Source: Symsagittifera roscoffensis
Lineage: Eukaryota > Xenacoelomorpha > Acoela > Convolutidae
Length of the DNA: 64,000 bases
Direction of reading: 5' to 3'
Assembly (NCBI RefSeq): GCF_963678635.1
Contig: NC_087064.1
Span: forward strand, 70,185,465-70,249,464
Below, one piece after another: positions 11,690 to 21,908 of the stretch (positions are counted from its first letter, which is position 1; each line of letters begins with the position of its first letter). The position numbers were made by a program, and so were the translations under genes. A model generated the notes under the pieces. The model saw only the letters and a program-made list of their open reading frames with translations. It ran no database searches and had not been told where the DNA came from.

Positions 11690-12850
11690 AAACTACTCGT
11701 CAGATTCTCATAAAAGTGGTACCAATGGATTCAGTAGCGTTTGACCTACCTGCCTGCATGAAAATTAGGGCAATTTTTACCCTACCCCACCCCCTACGGT
11801 CTTAGAAAAGCTTCACAACTCGGTACTTTTTTTTTCACTTTTTCTCAAAAACTACCCGTCCAGATTTGGGATTAAGGGTTTAATCGATAGACCAGGTTGT
11901 AGGAAACTCCCATGCACAAGCGGCTGGTCCCTAATTTGCTTAGGGGAAGAGCTATAGACTTAGGAAAAGTCACTTTTTTGATTTTTTTGCCTATTTTTTC
12001 GGAAATTATCGATTTCCTCAAAAACTACCCATCCAGATTTGGAATTAAGGGTTTAATCGATAGACCAGGTTGTAGGAAACTCCCCCGCACAAGCGGCTGG
12101 TCCTTAACTTGCCTAGGGGAAGAGCTATAGACTTAGGAAAAGTCACTTTTTTGACTTTTTTGGCCTTTTTTCAAATCTTTCCGATTTCCTCAAAAACTAC
12201 CCGTCCAGATTTGGGATTAAGGGTTTAATCGATAGACCAGGTTGTAGGAACCCCCCATGCGCAAGAGGCTGGTCCCTAATTTGCTTAGGGGAAGAGCTAT
12301 AGACTTAGGAAAAGTCACTTTTTTGATTTTTTTGCCTATTTTTTCGGAAATTATCGATTTCCTCAAAAACTACCCATCCAGATTTGGAATTAAGGGTTTA
12401 ATCGATAGACCAGGTTGAAGGAAACTCCCCCGCACAAGCTGCTGGTCCTTAACTTGCTTAGGGGAAGAGCTATAGACTTAGGAAAAGTCACTTTTTTGGC
12501 CTTTTTTCAAATCTTTCCGATTTCCTCAAAAACTACCCGTCCAGATTTGGGATTAAGGGTTTAATCGATAGACCAGGTTGTAGGAACCCCCCCTACACAA
12601 ACGGCTCGTCCCTAATTTGTCTAGGGGAAGAGCTATACACTTAGGAATAGTCAATTTTTCGGTTTTTAGGCCATTTTTTCAAACTTTTTCGATTTCTTCA
12701 AAAGCTACCCATCCAGGTTTGGGATTAAGGGTTTAATCGATAGACCAGGTTGTAGGAAACTCCCCTGCCCAAGCGGCTGGTCCTTAATTTGTCTCGGGGA
12801 AGAGCTGTACACTAAGGAAAAGTTTTTTCAAAAGTTTTTTGGCATTGGAA
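11690..12850 (+). repeat. tandem satellite with dimeric higher-order structure, ~170-base units
   Basis: Six full units and a partial first one downstream of SCYL2. Each has 'CTCAAAAACTACCCGTCCAGATTTGGGATTAAGGGTTTAATCGATAGACCAGGTTGTAGGAA', 'GCGGCTGGTCC' and 'AGGGGAAGAGCTATAGACTTAGGAAAAGTCA'. Units near 11846 and 12191 share the linker 'GCCTATTTTTTCGGAAATTATCG' and the units between them share 'GGCC-TTTTTTCAAATCTTTCCG', so the array is built of roughly 345-base dimers. Much less diverged than the satellite at 3750-4800. Related, strongly decayed units may lie at 23900-24330 and 26700-26900. Confidence 0.88.
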
Positions 12851-12939
12851 CAAAGATTCAATATACTTATTGTGTGTATTTTTTAGACAATGGAATCCGC
12901 TATGCTTACGTTTTCATCAAAAATTTGTATAACGTTTTT

Positions 12940-13200
12940 TCTGAAATAACCAAACTGGTCTCTCCAGCTTCCAGCTGGGCCCCTATTGTCTAGGGAAACA
13001 CCTATGGACTTGAAAAGTTCCCTCATGAAAACTTTTTACCAAAGCGTTACCAATGAATGCATAAGCTTCTCTTTCACTTTTTTTGCGTAGGAAGGGCGCT
13101 ATCGACTTGAGAAACCTGAAATTTTAAAACAATTTTAAAATAATCAATATTAAAATAATCAAACAGGTCTCTCCAGCTTTCAGCTGGGCCCCTAGTGTAG
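12940..13200 (+). repeat. two copies of a CAAAC-GGTCTCTCCAGCTTCAGCTGGGCCCCTA motif
   Basis: Near 12955 and again near 13163 the same ~45-base block recurs (GGTCTCTCCAGCTT-CAGCTGGGCCCCTA). It contains the short palindrome CCAGCTT-CAGCTGG. It follows directly on the satellite and may be its decayed edge. Confidence 0.6.
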
Positions 13201-13384
13201 TATCGTATTTGTAGTCATTCCAAAAGAAAAATCAAAATTTTTGATGTACGTTTTCAGATTAAATTATATGAGAGAATAAGTGAATAAATGAACTTCCTAT
13301 CTAATTCTACTGCATTTTGAGGTTATTTTTAATTATAATGAACCCTTTCTTGTAGATTGACAAATATCAATGAATCAATGAACG

Positions 13385-13945
13385 TAGTGATGACGCTCGT
13401 ATAGCATGATTGATTTTTCTTCAATTGTGTAAGTTGAATCGAAATGTGTGAAAACTGTTCTGGTATTTCCAAAAGCTTTAAGATGATAAATAGTAATGAC
13501 CGTAGTGAAGACTCTTATATAGGTCTTGGTGATTTTTTTTTGTTCAGGAAAAAGTCAAATTTGTTTACGCTCAGTTAAGTTTTTTCGCGGTTTGTTTTCT
13601 GATTTCTGTTTAAGTTCAGTAAATTTCCAGTGTCAAAAGGAAGGCAAACTCCACTATCGAACAGCAAAATGTAAAGGTCACGAAAAATGTGATCGACTTC
13701 TAAGTTCGAAAATAGAAATTATTTATAGGATTTCCCAGCAAAATGAAAGTTTTTCGTATTGATCCAGTTGGCTCAAATTGGGTTTCATTTTAACAAAAAA
13801 GTGTCCATCATAAACTATTCTTCAAATTCAAAGAGCTTTAAGGCCGTCTATTTTCTTCGAAATTGAAAAATAAGTTTTTTTTTGTTTCCTTGCGTTCATT
13901 ACTTTTTGCCAACTGTCAGTTGGCTATGTCTTATGTTTTCCAATT
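13385..13945 (+). repeat. repeat family D, well-preserved copy
   Basis: It runs from 'AATGAACGTAGTGATGACGCTC' to 'CAACTGTCAGTTGGCTATG'. It aligns over its length with 30988-31447, 39410-39868 and 52655-53115: 'TTTTTCGCGGTTTG', 'AAAAGGAAGGCAAACTC', 'GTAAAGGTCACGAAAAA-GTGATCGACTTC', 'AACAAAAAAGTGTCCATCATAAA'. No open frame spans it, so it looks non-autonomous. A SINE-A copy follows immediately. Confidence 0.75.
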
Positions 13946-14290
13946 GATTGTGTGCAAAGTTAGTGAAAAGGCCTTCAGTTTGTTATATTCCAAATTATCA
14001 TTTGCGAAATTGTTTCTAACTGTAACTGGTGCCACTACGCTGCATCGCATTGGCAATTTGTAGCTGCTTCATTTGTGACTAGTGTTTGCCGATTGATGGG
14101 CGTTTTCGTGGCCGAGAGGGTAGGGCATGAGACTCGAAATCGCAAGGTCTTAGGTTTTAATCCGGAACCTAGCATAGTTTTAATAATTCGATGCTTCTTT
14201 CTATTTTTATTTCACTTTATAGAAGCTGCTTTTTTGTCGCGTTCTTCCGAGTGTTTGCGAAGCGCAGCTTCGCCTCTGTGTTCGATTTAT
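13935..14290 (+). repeat. SINE-A copy, tRNA-like segment and full hairpin tail
   Basis: The tRNA-like segment at about 14105-14170 has an A-box-like TGGCCGAGAGGG and a weak B box GGTTTTAATCC, as in tRNA-Leu/Ser. It is followed by TTTCACTTTATAGAAGCTGC and the perfect stem GCGAAGC-GCA-GCTTCGC ending CTCTGTGTTC at 14254-14281. I treat it as a retroposed element, not a tRNA gene, because the arms do not pair into a cloverleaf. Confidence 0.75.
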
Positions 14291-14399
14291 GTTTTTGATG
14301 TGTTCCTACAGTCCCCATTAGCAAGAGTAGTACAACCGTGTTTGTGGTTTCGTTTTGTCGTTAGGTCTTTTGGTTTTCTTTTCATTAAAGTTTTTTTAT

Positions 14400-14790
14400 A
14401 ATTTGTTCACACTTAATTGTATTTTTTTCATTCAATCTTATGATTTTTTTTTCAATTCTCTTCAAAAGCATTTGCTAAAAGGATGAAAGTTAGGCTCTTC
14501 AACATCGGGAAATCAATTTTTGCGAAGAAAAGTGAATGACTTCAAGTTTACAAAATAAATTTCTCAGAGAATTTAAAAAAGTTTTGCCAGTTAATTAAGT
14601 TTTCTCAAATTGGATTAATTTTGTCAAAATAGTCTCAAGCATAAAAATTCATCAAGTTTAAAGTGAAACCGCTTTTTGTTTTCTTTTTGAAAGTGCTTCA
14701 AAAACAATCATCTGTTTTTTTTTTCGTTTTTTGTTGAGTTTTTTTGACATTTTTCCAACTGTCTGCTGTTGACTATGTTTTACTTGCATC
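14400..14790 (+). repeat. repeat family D, degenerate copy
   Basis: It shows the same landmarks in diverged form ('AAAAGGATGAAAGTTAGGC', 'CAAATTGGATTAATTTTGTCAAAA-AGT', 'TTTTCCAACTGTCTGCTG'). It directly follows the SINE-A copy, so 13.4-14.8 kb is a D-SINE-D sandwich. Confidence 0.55.
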
Positions 14791-15144
14791 ATATCTAGTG
14801 ATTAATTTTTTATTTCCACCGATATTTGAAAAAAAAATGAAAGACTCGAAATAGCTTTGATAAGAGGTTTTTAGTTATAAATTTTAGAGTTATGGGTATC
14901 ACAGCTTCTTTCCCTTTCCCAAATCCCTTTGTTGATCCGATACTAGCTATCTTAACTGCAAAGAAAATTTCTGGGAAGTTCAAGCGAACAAAAAAATTTT
15001 CGGTTTATTGATAAATGAAATGTCAATAATTCAAATGAAATTTCCACTTGTTTTGATAGAAGACGGAAAGCGATTGGAACATTCGGGGTTACCTAAACAG
15101 TAACCGGTGTTGCTTAAACCTGTTGTGTTGTTTAAACATTTCAG

Positions 15145-15343
15145 ATGTTTTTAAACCGTCGGATCAAAATCTGTCTAGGAACGAGAATGTTCAAATTTTC
15201 GTCCTCTGCTTTATTAGTTCTAGTCCTTCTGCTTGCTATTTTGAATTTTAAACCTGATTCGATTGGTTTCAGAGTTGGTTCGAATGCGCTCACTGAAACT
15301 GGCTCTACAGGACGAAGCGAGAACGCTTCTGAAGAAGTTCAAA
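15145..15343 (+). CDS. orphan candidate exon with signal-anchor-like N-terminus
   Basis: A 66-codon open frame starts at an ATG placed right after an acceptor-like TTTCAG and ends at an excellent donor (CAA A|GTGAGT). The peptide begins with a basic stretch, then a hydrophobic run (SSALLVLVLLLAILNF), then a Ser/Thr/Glu-rich segment, as in a signal anchor or signal peptide. The other two frames are closed early. It lies 404 bases before the first G-beta exon, but its donor is phase 1 and that exon needs phase 0, so they do not join directly. No second exon was found. It may be a separate gene, an upstream leader or chance. Confidence 0.3.
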
Positions 15344-15747
15344 GTGAGTTGGATTTTTAAAACTGTAACAATTGAGAATCTTGCCAATGTAAAATAAAGT
15401 GGGAAAATATCCGATGCGAAATAAACTGGAAAATATTCGGTTCTTTATTTCTCGTAATGTTATTATTTTTAAGTATATCCATACTTTGTCTTTTTACGGT
15501 TTGATATTCCTTACTTGTGAATATCTCGAAATATTTTCTAAATTTAATGAGTTCTGATGAATTCATTGCTGAACTGCAACTTCAAAAGCTCAGAATGAAT
15601 TATATGTTCTCGTTGTTTTTTTTAGAATAATATATTTATGTCTTTCTTCCTATTTAACAAACAAAACTCATTCAAACAAAAAAAAAACAGATATTCATGA
15701 TATTCAAAAAAGTTAAATGTGGATGTTTGAGAGTTTTTTACTCATAG

Positions 15748-18700
15748 GACGAGAAGGAACAAAATGGTGTGCAGAAGTTGAGTCAGCAAAACTACTCTCA
15801 AAATGTGAACACAAACGGGGTCTCGTGGGAGGGGGGCAAAGCGGGTGCCAGTGGGAGAGGCGCCGCCAGTGGATCCACCCTGTCCCCCCACTCAGTGCTG
15901 CAAGGGGGAGGGACGACAGGAGGAAGTGGGCCATCGAACAGACACTACTCAGTGGTGGCTCTGAACTCCTCCTGCAGACTGAAACCGAGGTCGAGGATCA
16001 AACATGCGGCTACTTTGAAAGGACACATTGCAAAGGTCTACAGTATGCACTGGGCATCTGACTGCAGGTAACGCATACAACAAGTGTGAATAAATCAGAC
16101 GAAAGTTACATTTGAATGTAGCTTGCATGGCCTTTATAAATTACATAATTGTTGCATATTTATTATGTAACCGTCACGTATTTTAAGTTGGCTTATATGA
16201 TAGCCGGCTTATACTTCGACTTATGTTTCACTTATATATCATTTTTGCGATAATCACTAGAAATTTACTTGGAGCATAGGAAATGAAATTCAGGAATAAG
16301 TCAACTGTTGAAGACGAAACAAACTACCAGGCACTGGTTTGAGAAACGATACGATATAAAATGCTTATTGGATGAACAAGCTGTTTATTTTTTTAAAGAA
16401 TTTTTGCGAATTGTTGCTGTGTCCAAAATCTTGCTGCTTACGAGTTGAAATTTACCAATTCAAAACCCTCTAATTGTGGCCTGGAGTCAGCTTGACCCCG
16501 AAAGATTTGACGTTAGAATTTAAAAAGACAAGACATGTATCTATTGGAATGTTGGGCGGTGTTTTTCAGGAGGCTGGTGAGTGCGGCTCAAGATGGCAGA
16601 CTAATTGTGTGGGATGGGCACACCTCCAACAAAGTAAGAATCTTTGTTCTTTGATTTTGTTAACTATTCCGCCCCCCCCCCCTATGGCACCTTTAGAGAA
16701 TTCGCCCCCTATAAAGAAAGAATTGTACAGTTAAGCAATACGAATTTTAAACCTTGTAACGAATTGTCTCCCCCTTCCCCCTCGTATTGCAATAGAAGGG
16801 GAAGGGGGTAGTTAATAAGATCCTTTTTCGCATTTGAATGTCCTTTAGGGGGGGGGGGGGGGGATTTGACCCCCCTGCTGACCTAAAACGTCCCCTTTAC
16901 ACTATTTTGAGAGATCCATTTTTGGCTGACAGACCCTAAATCTTTTATCTAAAAGCGCCTTTGGCGCAAAAAAATGTGGCAGTCAAACGCGTGCCCCCGT
17001 GTTTAAATAAACGGACATTGATGCGGTGATAGTTACAGCGGCCAAAGACAATGTAGTCGTAATGATTGTGACTGTGATGTGTGTTTGCAGGAACACGCGA
17101 TAGCACTGCGGTGTGACTGGGTGATGACATGCACGTACTCCCAGTCGAATCGGATGGTGGCGAGTGGGGGTCTGGACAACACAGTGTCCATCTACAACTT
17201 GGAGACCAGATTCTCCGACCTCACAGACAAGGATCAAGCTAAGACTCCTCACAAGTCTCTCTCAGTATACTCCCCCTGCGGTCACTCAGGTCAGTGTATA
17301 CTCGTGTAAAACTCTAGTTCACGCTGTCCGATTGTTACAGAAATTATTACCTAAATATTAGAGCGTGGAGCATACAACTCTTTGAGCTATCTTCTACGAT
17401 GACATTATTTGAAATAGTCCATAAAAATGATTGTTTTCCCATAATATTTCTATTGGACGTGTAGCTGATGCTTCAAAAATTACCATCAGAAAAAGTTATC
17501 TATAAAAATTCACATCTTTGCCGACTTTGGTAGACTAATCGGCTCCCACTCCCCCACCCCCACATTTGAATTCCAGTTTTGTAAAACTAATTGTACGTGG
17601 TAATAATGTAATGAAATTTTGCGCGGTGAACAAACTAGCTACTGTGAACACATTTGTTCGTACCTTACTTCGTAACATCACGCATTCAGCCATAATAATA
17701 CAATACGTAAGACCATTTTTAAAAAATGGATTATTTGAAATGTTGGGAGGGGGAGAGAAAAAGAGCCTCTTATCTCCTCTGCATCCACTAATCACGTAAT
17801 TAAAACAATCGACGAAGTAATTGGGCTTCTCATGTCTGAGGATGATTCTATTGTATAATATTGTCTGTTTTCAGCATTCATATCGCGAGCCAGATTCGTG
17901 AACAGTGACTACGAACTATTGTCATCTTCTGGAGACGGGAAGTGGTGAGTCAGAGGCACTAACTCATGTTTTACCGCATCTAAGCAGCTTCCATTGGTTG
18001 CACGTATTTTGAACATTAAATTCAAACAGGCTCAATGTAAGCTTAACTAAAAGTTATTTTCCTACGAGCTAGTTGCCTGCTTATATTCTTGTTTGAGTTC
18101 TGAAATGAACCACGGGCTCCCGTTCTGAGCTAAATTGTTTTCAACTAGTACATATGTTTGATGTGTTTAGTATCCTGTGGGACCTGATAGACCAGACGCC
18201 GAAGACGGAGTTTGTGGGCCACAAGAGCGACGTGTCCTCGTTCGCCTTCTCGCCCGACTTCCGTCTCTTTGTCACTGGGGGAGGTGACTGTGTGCCCCGG
18301 TTGTGGGACCTCAGACTAGGACAGACTGTCCGCATGTTCACAGACCTCGAGAGTCCCAAACAGGATATCAACGATGTAGCCGTAAGTGTCAGCTCAAATT
18401 ACCCTATATTGCAGTCAGGTCTGATCGCTGATGAAAAAGTCGCTAAATCGGTATTCGATACTTGTTCTCTTGCCGCGATGCTGCTGAATGTACTTGTTAA
18501 TTGATAACGCTAATTTTTACGCTTGCAGATTAACAACTAGTCTACTAGAATCAGCGAATCGTTTAGTAGTTTGGTATATAGTCAATTTACATTCAGTGAC
18601 TTTTCTGCGCAATGGGCACAGTGGTATCACGCTAACGATTGGCAAACCAAAGGGACATAGTTTTGAGTCCAGCCAGGAGCTATTTTTTGGCAACTGGTTT

Positions 18701-21700
18701 CCACAAATAAATTTTTGGCCTATTTTGCTTATGCTTGCTAAATGTCCATGAACTTATTGAAGATACTTATTTAGGTGTTGATGATTTTTTTACACTTGAG
18801 AGCTTGTTTACCACTTGTCTTTGATTTTTCACCGTTTACCCTTGCAATAAGCAAAGATATTGCAATCGGGTACTGGGCTTTTTTCTCGTTGTGGTACGGC
18901 ACTTACTGCAAGTGCAGTAGTAATTGTTGTTCTCTTTGCTCACTGACCTTGGGACCTATATTGTTATGTATAATTATGCAGTTATATTGTTATTAACATA
19001 TTATCAAGGTCATTGGATGTAGACCATCGTTTGGCTTCGTATTATTTATCTTTAGCTCAGCGTACAAACGATACGGTGTTTTGAGCTGGTTCATGGAACC
19101 AAAGAAGAGAAAATTAAAAGTCAAAGATTAAATTAATTCTCTGAACAGTTTTGTTTTCAATCTGAGTTATTCAATACCTTACCTTATCACACCCGTAAAT
19201 AATTTTGTTCACAGCATGAATGAATTTGTGGTCATCACATCTCTACTTTCATCAATGAACATCGAAATTTTTAAAAAATCTTCGTTATAAAGTTACCAAC
19301 TCCGATTTCAGTAAATCCGTTTTTTTTTTCGTTTGTTTCATCCTTTTTTTTTTCATTATTCGGCTTTAGGGGTTATCGACTTTTTGAGTCGTTTGAGGAG
19401 CAAAAAAATATCTTAGTTTGAGAGGGGGGCTTCGAAACTTTTTGAACTTAAGTTTTTTTAAACTTTATTTTGTCGCAACTTGTGCCTGCTGAAGAATTGT
19501 CATCTTTGTAACCGCTTTATACGTTTTATTTGGATGCCTAGCTGAAATTCAATCATCTTGATTTTTGGCATATATCATGGCAAGAATTTTTAGCAATATT
19601 ATTTCGATGCCTAGCTGAAATTCAATCATCTTGATTTTTGGCATATATCATGGCAAGAATTTTTAGCAATATTTAGCAAATTTCGGCATGATCAAGACAA
19701 ATGCAGGAAAATTTTGATTAGATCAATCTTTTGGTATTTTTTTTCTACGGCTGACACCTCTTTTTTTCTCGGATAGTTTGTCATGCTATAGTCGGTTTTA
19801 TCACAACTAGTGCGATACTTCTCTTTGCCTATCTGTAGTAATTTTCTAAGGGGGCAGGTAATTCAGTTCCAAGATTTCGGGACTTTTTTTGCAATTTTTC
19901 ATAATTTTTTTGATTTGTCGGTTCATTTGGAAGTAGTGAGAGTCATTCATACTTCTATCGCCTGTGGTGCGAAGCTCTGCTTCGGCTCTGTATGAAATCT
20001 GTGATATCTTAAATAACTGGGATTTTGCAAATTTTTGGGGGTACTTTTATGGGAAAGGGTCTTTGTTCTTAGCTGTCGTGAATTTCTTGTGAAAAAAGAG
20101 AAGTTGTCATAATTTTGTGTTGTTTGTGATGTGCTGCAGTACTTTCCGAATGGGTACGCGTTCGCCACTGCCAGCGAGGACTCCTCTGTCTCCCTCTTCG
20201 ACATCCGTAGCAACGCCCAGATCAGCAAGAGCGACGAGACAGGGGCAGGCAATTCCGCGTGCAGTCTCGCGTTCTCCAAAAGTGGCCGATTGGTCTTTGT
20301 CGGCTACTCATCCAGCCCATACCTCGCAGCAATCGACATCATTAATCATTCCACACATATAAGTGAGTACATGGATGGGATCTTGTTAACAGTCCCCCTA
20401 TGGTACCTTATAAGGAATGGGCCACCTATTAAGGAAGAATCGAACAGTGAAGTATATACAAATTTTGCACCTTGTAACGAGTTTACCCCCTTTTGCAATA
20501 TAAGGAGGGGGGTAATTAACAAAGAGCCGTAGTTTTTCACAATTTTTTTTTGAGAAAAGCATTGCAGGAAAGTCTAGACAAGCAGTAATTACGGAATTAT
20601 ATTCTTTGTTCGTTCAAAATAGAGCTAGATTTTTAGTTCAGTTGGAGAAATAATGGTTGTCGTTAAAATGGGTGGTAGTCAGTAAATCGGTGTGTACGCG
20701 AACCGACAACAGGCGGACCAGATCAGTAAACCGAAAGTGAACAATTATTGCATCATTCAATTACCTAATCACATGAAGTCTCAGATTTGTACAGGGAGTC
20801 ATATTTTTTTTGCAATACAACAAAATTTGAAATACCTTAACTGTTTTCATGAACCGTGCAACATTTAATCTTCATTTTAGCTTATGAAAGATCAATTCTT
20901 TAAATCTTTGAAAAAGCAATTTGAATAAAAATTACGTAATTCGATTTATTGATCTGGTAAAGTTCCGGATACGTCAGCTTAATGAACGCATCCCAAAAAA
21001 TAGATTTAGATTGTTAGCACTGTCTGAGAAGTGAAATTATTTCGTCTTCGAATATGGAGGTAGTTTCTACTCAGAGAAATACTGCTTCTTTTCTTTGCTA
21101 AAAATAGTGATAGTTTTTTTAATAGTCTATTCCGTGAAAAAGAAATATTTTCTCAAAGTGAAATAGTCTTAGAACTCGGTCAATAAACATGTATTAGGCC
21201 GATCAGAGTTATATATAGGGGCAGATTTTTGTAGATTTTACCGGAAACTTTCTTAATTTCTTTGGTTAAATTTCCCAAAGAGCCTTGTTTGGTTAAATTT
21301 CCCTAAGATAACAAAACGAAAATTACCATATCCATTCAACTTAAACGTATAAATTGTGCCAGCATAAAGAAAAAATGTCGGTTTTTTTGGTTATACGGCC
21401 AAAAAAGTATTCTTTTTGCCATCTTGAAAGTTTGGTCATGGTGATAGAATCTGATTGTTTGAAATTAATATCAGCGAAAAGAATTCTCATCACGGCGAAC
21501 CGCTGTTGTGCCTCGGCTTAAGAACTACATGCAATTTGTTTGGTTATTTTTCTGGGCTGGGTGAAGTTGTCTAACCCTCAAGCAACGAGCACGGATTATG
21601 GTGGGCCTCGAACATCCGACCTTTCAATTGAGAGGCGGAGACGTAACCACTTCACCGCCGCTCCCCTTAATCAATTAAGAATTTGATAATTTGGGCTTTA

Positions 21701-21908
21701 TAACAGAAAAGACCCAAAATGTCTGCTGAATTTCCTAAAATATTAAAGAGGTAAAGTTTCTAAATAGTTGCAAATGTCGTTGTGTTTTGTAGACTTCAGT
21801 CCGGCTTCTCGGGTCCACACCTCTCGAGTGAGCAGTCTAGGAGTGACAGACGACGGCTATGCACTCTGCACGGCATCCTGGGATGGCACACTCCGCATAT
21901 GGGCATAG
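15748..21908 (+). CDS. divergent heterotrimeric G-protein beta subunit (GNB1-4 type), 5' exon missing
   Basis: Exons 15748-16067, 16570-16633, 17091-17289, 17875-17944, 18171-18381, 20140-20362 and 21793-21908 (stop TAG) keep phase at every junction and give 400 residues. From [14 protein letters not shown] onward all seven WD blades of G-beta can be followed ([84 protein letters not shown]-type, [23 protein letters not shown]). By alignment to human Gb1, G-alpha contacts K57, Y59, W99, M101, L117, N119, D186, D228, N230 and W332 are kept, while L55, S98, Y145 and M188 are changed. Odd points: about 90 Ser/Gly/Asn-rich residues precede blade 1, about 12 extra residues follow NLETR, blade 5 has ESPKQ in place of the GHES turn, and blade 6 has lost its WD dipeptide (AAID). 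The initiator and any Gg-binding coiled coil must be upstream and were not found. Family role: partner of Ga and Gg at the plasma membrane. Exact subtype not resolved. Confidence 0.92.
16660..16830 (+). repeat. repeat F, copy 1 in a G-beta intron
   Basis: CCCCCTATGGCACCTT, AGAATTGTACAGTTAAG, ACCTTGTAACGA-TT, TATTGCAATA and GGGGGTA-TTAA recur in the same order at 20388-20530. The two copies sit in two introns of the same gene, in direct orientation. Contains C and G homopolymer runs. Confidence 0.8.
16850..16975 (-). repeat. repeat E, inverted copy in a G-beta intron, with 14-base G run
   Basis: It is the reverse complement of 5785-5890 (CTTTACACTATTTTGAGA-ATCCATTTTTGGCTGAC). A pure G run of about 14 bases precedes it near 16850. 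Confidence 0.75.
18382..20139. other. largest G-beta intron before blade 5
   Basis: A family-B head lies at 18835-18905 (TTTACCCTTGCAATAAGCAAAGATATTGCAATCGGGTACTGGGC). A hairpin tail lies at 19968-19993 (GTGCGAAGCTCTGCTTCGGCTCTGTATGA). The 73-base tandem repeat lies between. No exon needed: the flanking exons are in phase. Confidence 0.6.
19533..19680 (+). repeat. two perfect tandem copies of a 73-base unit
   Basis: GATGCCTAGCTGAAATTCAATC...TTTTTAGCAATATT starts at 19533 and again at 19606 with no mismatch that I can see over some 70 bases. This is a recent tandem duplication inside the large G-beta intron. Confidence 0.9.
20388..20530 (+). repeat. repeat F, copy 2 in a G-beta intron
   Basis: Direct, diverged copy of 16660-16830, beginning 25 bases after the donor of the blade 5-6 exon. 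Confidence 0.8.
21490..21665 (-). repeat. SINE-like element with reversed tRNA-like segment
   Basis: On the - strand bases 21665-21595 read as GGAGCGGCGGTGAAGTGGTTACGTCTCCGCC...GATGTTCGAGGCCC, a tRNA-like A box and B box. The attached body (GGCGAACCGCTGTTGTG, AAGAACTACATGCAATTTG, TTATTTTTCTGGGCTGGG) recurs with the tRNA part at 30740-30905 and 39160-39325, and without it at 32555-32620, 40960-41040 and 47310-47385. It lies in the last G-beta intron. Confidence 0.75.

Noticed and set aside
15717-16061. second reading frame across the first G-beta exon (dual coding)
   Set aside because: The exon is GC-rich, which lowers stop frequency in all frames; no homology, and only a speculative join to 15343 would reach it.
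16850-16863. G-quadruplex at poly-G runs (also 33124, 41538, 50063)
   Set aside because: Single homopolymers with uncertain length; no four-tract arrangement and likely sequencing variation.
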